Below are positions 6,252-8,322 of a stretch of 8,322 nucleotides of DNA, one piece after another. A model generated the notes under the pieces. The model did not search any database. It saw nothing but the letters and a program-made list of their open reading frames with translations, and had not been told where the DNA came from. This DNA comes from an uncultured Pseudomonadota bacterium (GTDB lineage Bacteria > Myxococcota_A > UBA9042 > CAIXZC01). Every line of letters starts with the position of its first letter. Within the stretch, counting starts at the first letter, position 1. The stretch is taken from contig CALGBT010000493.1 in assembly GCA_937884235.1 (NCBI GenBank), forward strand, positions 1-8,322, read 5' to 3'. The translations under genes and the position numbers were made by a program.

Positions 6252-7508
6252 ATGCGACAATCAGTATTCATCGCCGCCGTCCTGCTGATGCTCATTGGAA
6301 CGGCATGCTCCAGTCCTTGCGTGCGCGTCGAGAAAGCGCGCCAGAATCTCTTTTCGGGGGCCAAAACGCCAGCCACCGGGCCCCACGTCGAAGTAGTGGT
6401 CCCCTTCGCCGTGCTGGACAAGGAGATGACTGCGGCCTTCAAGGGGAACGGAGACATCCCGCTCTCGTTGCCGGTCTCGGGACCCCTCAAGCAGCTCTTG
6501 CCGCCACTGGCTCTGCGGCCCCAGAGCATCAAACTGCGCACGGCACAGGCGGCGCGCATCGGAGTTCTCGTCCGGGCAGATGTATTGTTGGGGAAGGAGA
6601 CCCTCTTCTCGCTATCCGTCGACACTGAGGCGCAGCTCACCGTGGACCGGAAGACCAACTCAGCCATTCTCGCAGTGTCGGGGGAAGACCTGCAGTCGGT
6701 GCGTCCTCATCTGCCTGCGGATGCTGGGGCCAGGCTGGCAAAATCTGTCTGGCCCTTGGTGCCCACGCTGTTGCGAGCAACGGTCTCGAAGAAGAGCCTG
6801 GGGAAGCAGTTTCAGAGGACTCTCAGCCAACTCCTCGAAAAGGACTTTACCCTCACCGCGGCGCCAATGCTGAAGGACGTCGGAAGAATCGTCAGCTCCA
6901 AGTTCTCCTTGGGGGCTTTGCCCGTGCAGGAAATACGTTTGCGGCCTGACGGGAAGAACCCGCAGCTGGTGGTGGAAGTTGACCTCTCGCTGCCGGTCAC
7001 CTCAGGATTGCCAAAAGTCGGGAAGCACCCGCTGCTCAAGAATGATGTGCTGATCAGAGCCAGCGGTGCAACCATAGCTGCTCTGGCCAACCGGGCCATG
7101 GAGGACGGCGACCTACCGGCCCGCTATGACGAAAAGGGCAAGCCGACCCCCAATGGACCCTTTCGTGCAGGACTCTCGTGGGATAGCGGCAAGCGCCCTC
7201 TGCGTATCCATCTATTTCGGGAAGAGGGACAGTGCGTCGCCGTGACTCTGGCCGGCCGCCCTACCCTCCAGTTGAACAAGGGCCGACTCACCGTCGGCGT
7301 CGAGGATGCCACCGTCGCCGAAACCACCGGCGAAGTGGCACTACAAACCGCCATCTGGTTCCGGTCGCTCTGGAGCAAGGCTATCTCTTTCTCTCGGTCT
7401 ACTGCGGGGGCAACGGAACTGACCCTGGCGGGCAAGAAACGGCGGTTCGCCGTCAAGCAGGCCGGCTATGATGGCGGGGCCTTTGTCTTTCGGGTGGGGT
7501 TGGAGTAG
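6252..7508 (+). CDS. putative lipoprotein of unknown function, 418 residues
   Basis: The N-terminus (MRQS, a hydrophobic core to residue 15, then GTAC) looks like a lipoprotein signal with Cys19 as the acylated residue. Gly at the -3 position makes the lipobox imperfect. The mature part alternates amphipathic beta-type stretches (for example VEVVVPFAVL at 46-55, IGVLVRADVLL at 103-113, QLVVEVDLSLPV at 238-249, LTVGVEDATV at 346-355) with long helices (about 150-215 and 270-285). The beta-rich mix recalls lipid-binding lipoproteins of the TULIP or YceB kind, but no signature confirms this. Residues 286-302 (DGDLPARYDEKGKPTPN) form a polar loop. The frame is open back to 6063, but that extension would overlap the divergent gene; the ATG at 6252, with GGGAGGG about ten bases upstream, begins the signal peptide. 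It may be an outer- or inner-membrane anchored envelope protein; its function is unknown. Confidence 0.75.
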   Translation: MRQSVFIAAVLLMLIGTACSSPCVRVEKARQNLFSGAKTPATGPHVEVVVPFAVLDKEMTAAFKGNGDIPLSLPVSGPLKQLLPPLALRPQSIKLRTAQAARIGVLVRADVLLGKETLFSLSVDTEAQLTVDRKTNSAILAVSGEDLQSVRPHLPADAGARLAKSVWPLVPTLLRATVSKKSLGKQFQRTLSQLLEKDFTLTAAPMLKDVGRIVSSKFSLGALPVQEIRLRPDGKNPQLVVEVDLSLPVTSGLPKVGKHPLLKNDVLIRASGATIAALANRAMEDGDLPARYDEKGKPTPNGPFRAGLSWDSGKRPLRIHLFREEGQCVAVTLAGRPTLQLNKGRLTVGVEDATVAETTGEVALQTAIWFRSLWSKAISFSRSTAGATELTLAGKKRRFAVKQAGYDGGAFVFRVGLE

Positions 7509-7634
7509 GGACAGCTGAGCGGCGGAGCGTGAGGAGTCGAACAACGCAGCCCACAGCTCGCTGCGCTGCCGCCGTCGGTACTGCTGGCGCATCCCTGACC
7601 TGATTCTTGAGCACCGGCCCCTACACTCGGCAAT

Positions 7635-7752
7635 GTCATCCCGAACGGCGGCTTGCCGCCGGAGGGATCTCTGGGTGGCTTGGCAGTGCCGTAGAAGAGA
7701 CCGGGTGGTGCCCGGGGATCCCTCGCCGGCCGTTGGCCGGCCGCGGGATGAC
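7635..7752. repeat. double-arm palindromic intergenic element
   Basis: The left arm begins GTCATCCCG (7635-7643), has an inner GGCGGC-TT-GCCGCC hairpin (about 7647-7660) and ends AGGGATC (7663-7669). The right arm is the inverted counterpart: GATCCCT (7717-7723), an inner GGCCGGC-type hairpin around GTTG (about 7724-7743), then CGGGATGAC (7744-7752). The outer 9 bases and the inner 7 bases pair perfectly, while the inner hairpins differ in sequence but keep the ability to fold. The whole could form a cruciform-like or branched RNA structure. The organisation resembles paired REP/BIME-type repeats, here with family edges GTCATCCCG and GGATC. Confidence 0.75.
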
Positions 7753-7989
7753 CGGTGGGAAAGTGGAGGCACTGGTAGACGGATGTCCTTCTGTCACTTC
7801 TCAGCCACAGCTCTCAGTCGGCTGAAGAGGGCTGGTTGACACGAGCGTGGTAGTCGGATGGGGAGAGCACTCGCAGATTCCCTGTGTTTTCCCGGCACTT
7901 GGCCACTGGATCGAGGCGCAATACTCTTTCCGACCCCCACGGCAGTCACGTAGCAACAATTCAAGGATGCGCCCGTGCGAGCGGCCGAT

Positions 7990-8018
7990 TTGACCTGTGG
8001 AAGCAAACTACGTATCCT
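7990..8018 (+). promoter_or_regulatory. sigma70-type promoter of the right-edge lipoprotein gene
   Basis: TTGACC (7990-7995, 5 of 6 to consensus) and TATCCT (8013-8018, 4 of 6) are separated by exactly 17 bases. Transcription would start near 8025, giving a leader of about 33 bases that contains the AAGGAGG site at 8045-8051. This is the best promoter match in the window. Confidence 0.55.
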
Positions 8019-8057
8019 GTAAGTCATCTATATAGCAGGCAAGGAAGGAGGCTTTTC

Positions 8058-8322
8058 ATGAGGGTCAACGACGCGTTGTGCGCCCTGTGGGTGATGGGCT
8101 GTTTCCTAGGCACCACCTTCCCCGTTGGATGTGGCGGCCCGGAGGCGCTCAAGCTGAATCCGCCACCACTCTTCGACGAAGAAAATGATGGCCCCGACAT
8201 CGAGGCTGAAATTGAACCTGCTCTGGAGGAACCGAGAGGCAACGAATCGGCCGCAATATCCCTTGAAACAGTCCTCATCGGCTGCTTTGCCTTCGACAAC
8301 GCTTGCCGGCCTCTCCAAGGTG
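8058..8322 (+). CDS. putative lipoprotein, N-terminal part only
   Basis: The frame is open for 88 codons from the ATG at 8058 to the window edge, so the C-terminus is missing. A full Shine-Dalgarno sequence (AAGGAGG, 8045-8051) lies six bases upstream, and a good promoter precedes it. The product starts with a hydrophobic signal ending in FPVGC (Cys25), which resembles a lipobox although Pro at -3 is unusual. An acidic, Pro-rich linker follows (about 34-62: PPP, DEEND, a run of Glu and EEP), as in many surface lipoproteins. Residues 66-85 turn more hydrophobic, with two further cysteines (Cys75, Cys83), and probably begin a folded domain. I do not recognise the family from this part. The gene is separated from the preceding lipoprotein gene by its own promoter and a palindromic repeat, so it is probably a separate transcription unit. 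Confidence 0.7.
   Translation, partial: MRVNDALCALWVMGCFLGTTFPVGCGGPEALKLNPPPLFDEENDGPDIEAEIEPALEEPRGNESAAISLETVLIGCFAFDNACRPLQG

Larger units (their letters stand above)
7509..8057. other. 549-base intergenic region
   Basis: No coding frame here has a plausible start and composition. The region holds a possible long-looped hairpin just after the lipoprotein stop (7520-7529 with 7564-7574, one bulge, no T-run), the double-arm palindromic element (7635-7752), a short TCAGCC/GGCTGA inverted pair (7801-7825), and the promoter and ribosome-binding site of the next gene. Between 7826 and 7989 I see nothing recognisable. Confidence 0.6.

Noticed and set aside
7520..7574. Possible rho-independent terminator after the 418-residue lipoprotein
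   Set aside because: The stem is bulged, the loop is 34 bases long and there is no T-run. It may be incidental pairing in GC-rich sequence.
7635..7752. CRISPR-like or insertion-sequence end
   Set aside because: There are only two arms in inverted orientation, with no spacer array, no transposase and no visible target duplication.
7607..7839. Two short plus-strand frames of about 70 codons
   Set aside because: Both are read through the palindromic repeat and have no supported start.
8024..8318. Minus-strand open frames of 70 to 91 codons at the right edge
   Set aside because: They are antisense to the lipoprotein gene beginning at 8058, which has a full Shine-Dalgarno sequence, a promoter and a signal peptide.

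Overview
The window looks like a piece of a GC-rich Gram-negative bacterial chromosome. Shine-Dalgarno sites are strong, signal peptides and probable lipoproteins are common, and several exported proteins have Asp/Pro/Glu-rich linkers. Together with the short palindromic intergenic repeats, this suggests a myxobacteria-like or other former deltaproteobacterial lineage, possibly metagenome-derived. No marker gene fixes the taxonomy. I see no tRNA, rRNA, CRISPR array, transposase or phage gene.

Region 1 (about 4145 to 1, minus strand) is a tight four-gene operon. A candidate sigma70 promoter and a 9-bp inverted repeat lie in front of it. In order of transcription the genes are: a zinc-ribbon/transmembrane/double OB-fold protein; a zinc-ribbon/transmembrane/single OB-fold protein; a TctA-like (DUF112/COG1784-type) multi-pass membrane protein; and a YdjM-like (DUF457) membrane-bound putative metal-dependent hydrolase that runs off the left edge. 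The first two genes overlap by 11 bases, the next pair overlap by one base (TAATG), and the last is 11 bases downstream with its ribosome-binding site overlapping the preceding stop codon. All four products are predicted membrane proteins. This is the best candidate in the window for an undescribed system, although its function cannot be read from the sequence.

Region 2 (4298 to 6192, minus strand) holds a secreted von Willebrand factor A domain protein and, upstream of it, a small membrane-anchored protein. The small protein's exported tail carries five evenly spaced Met/Leu-Cys-Tyr motifs in Asp/Pro-rich linkers. That repeat pattern is the second main object of interest.

Region 3 (6252 to 8322, plus strand) starts divergently from the Cys-Tyr repeat gene across a 59-bp intergenic region, with a 418-residue putative lipoprotein. 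A 549-bp gap follows that contains a palindromic repeat built of two inverted arms. The window ends in the first 88 codons of another putative lipoprotein, which has a good sigma70 promoter. A single-arm relative of the repeat lies at about 4177-4226. Most products from 4298 rightward are exported or surface proteins of unknown function.
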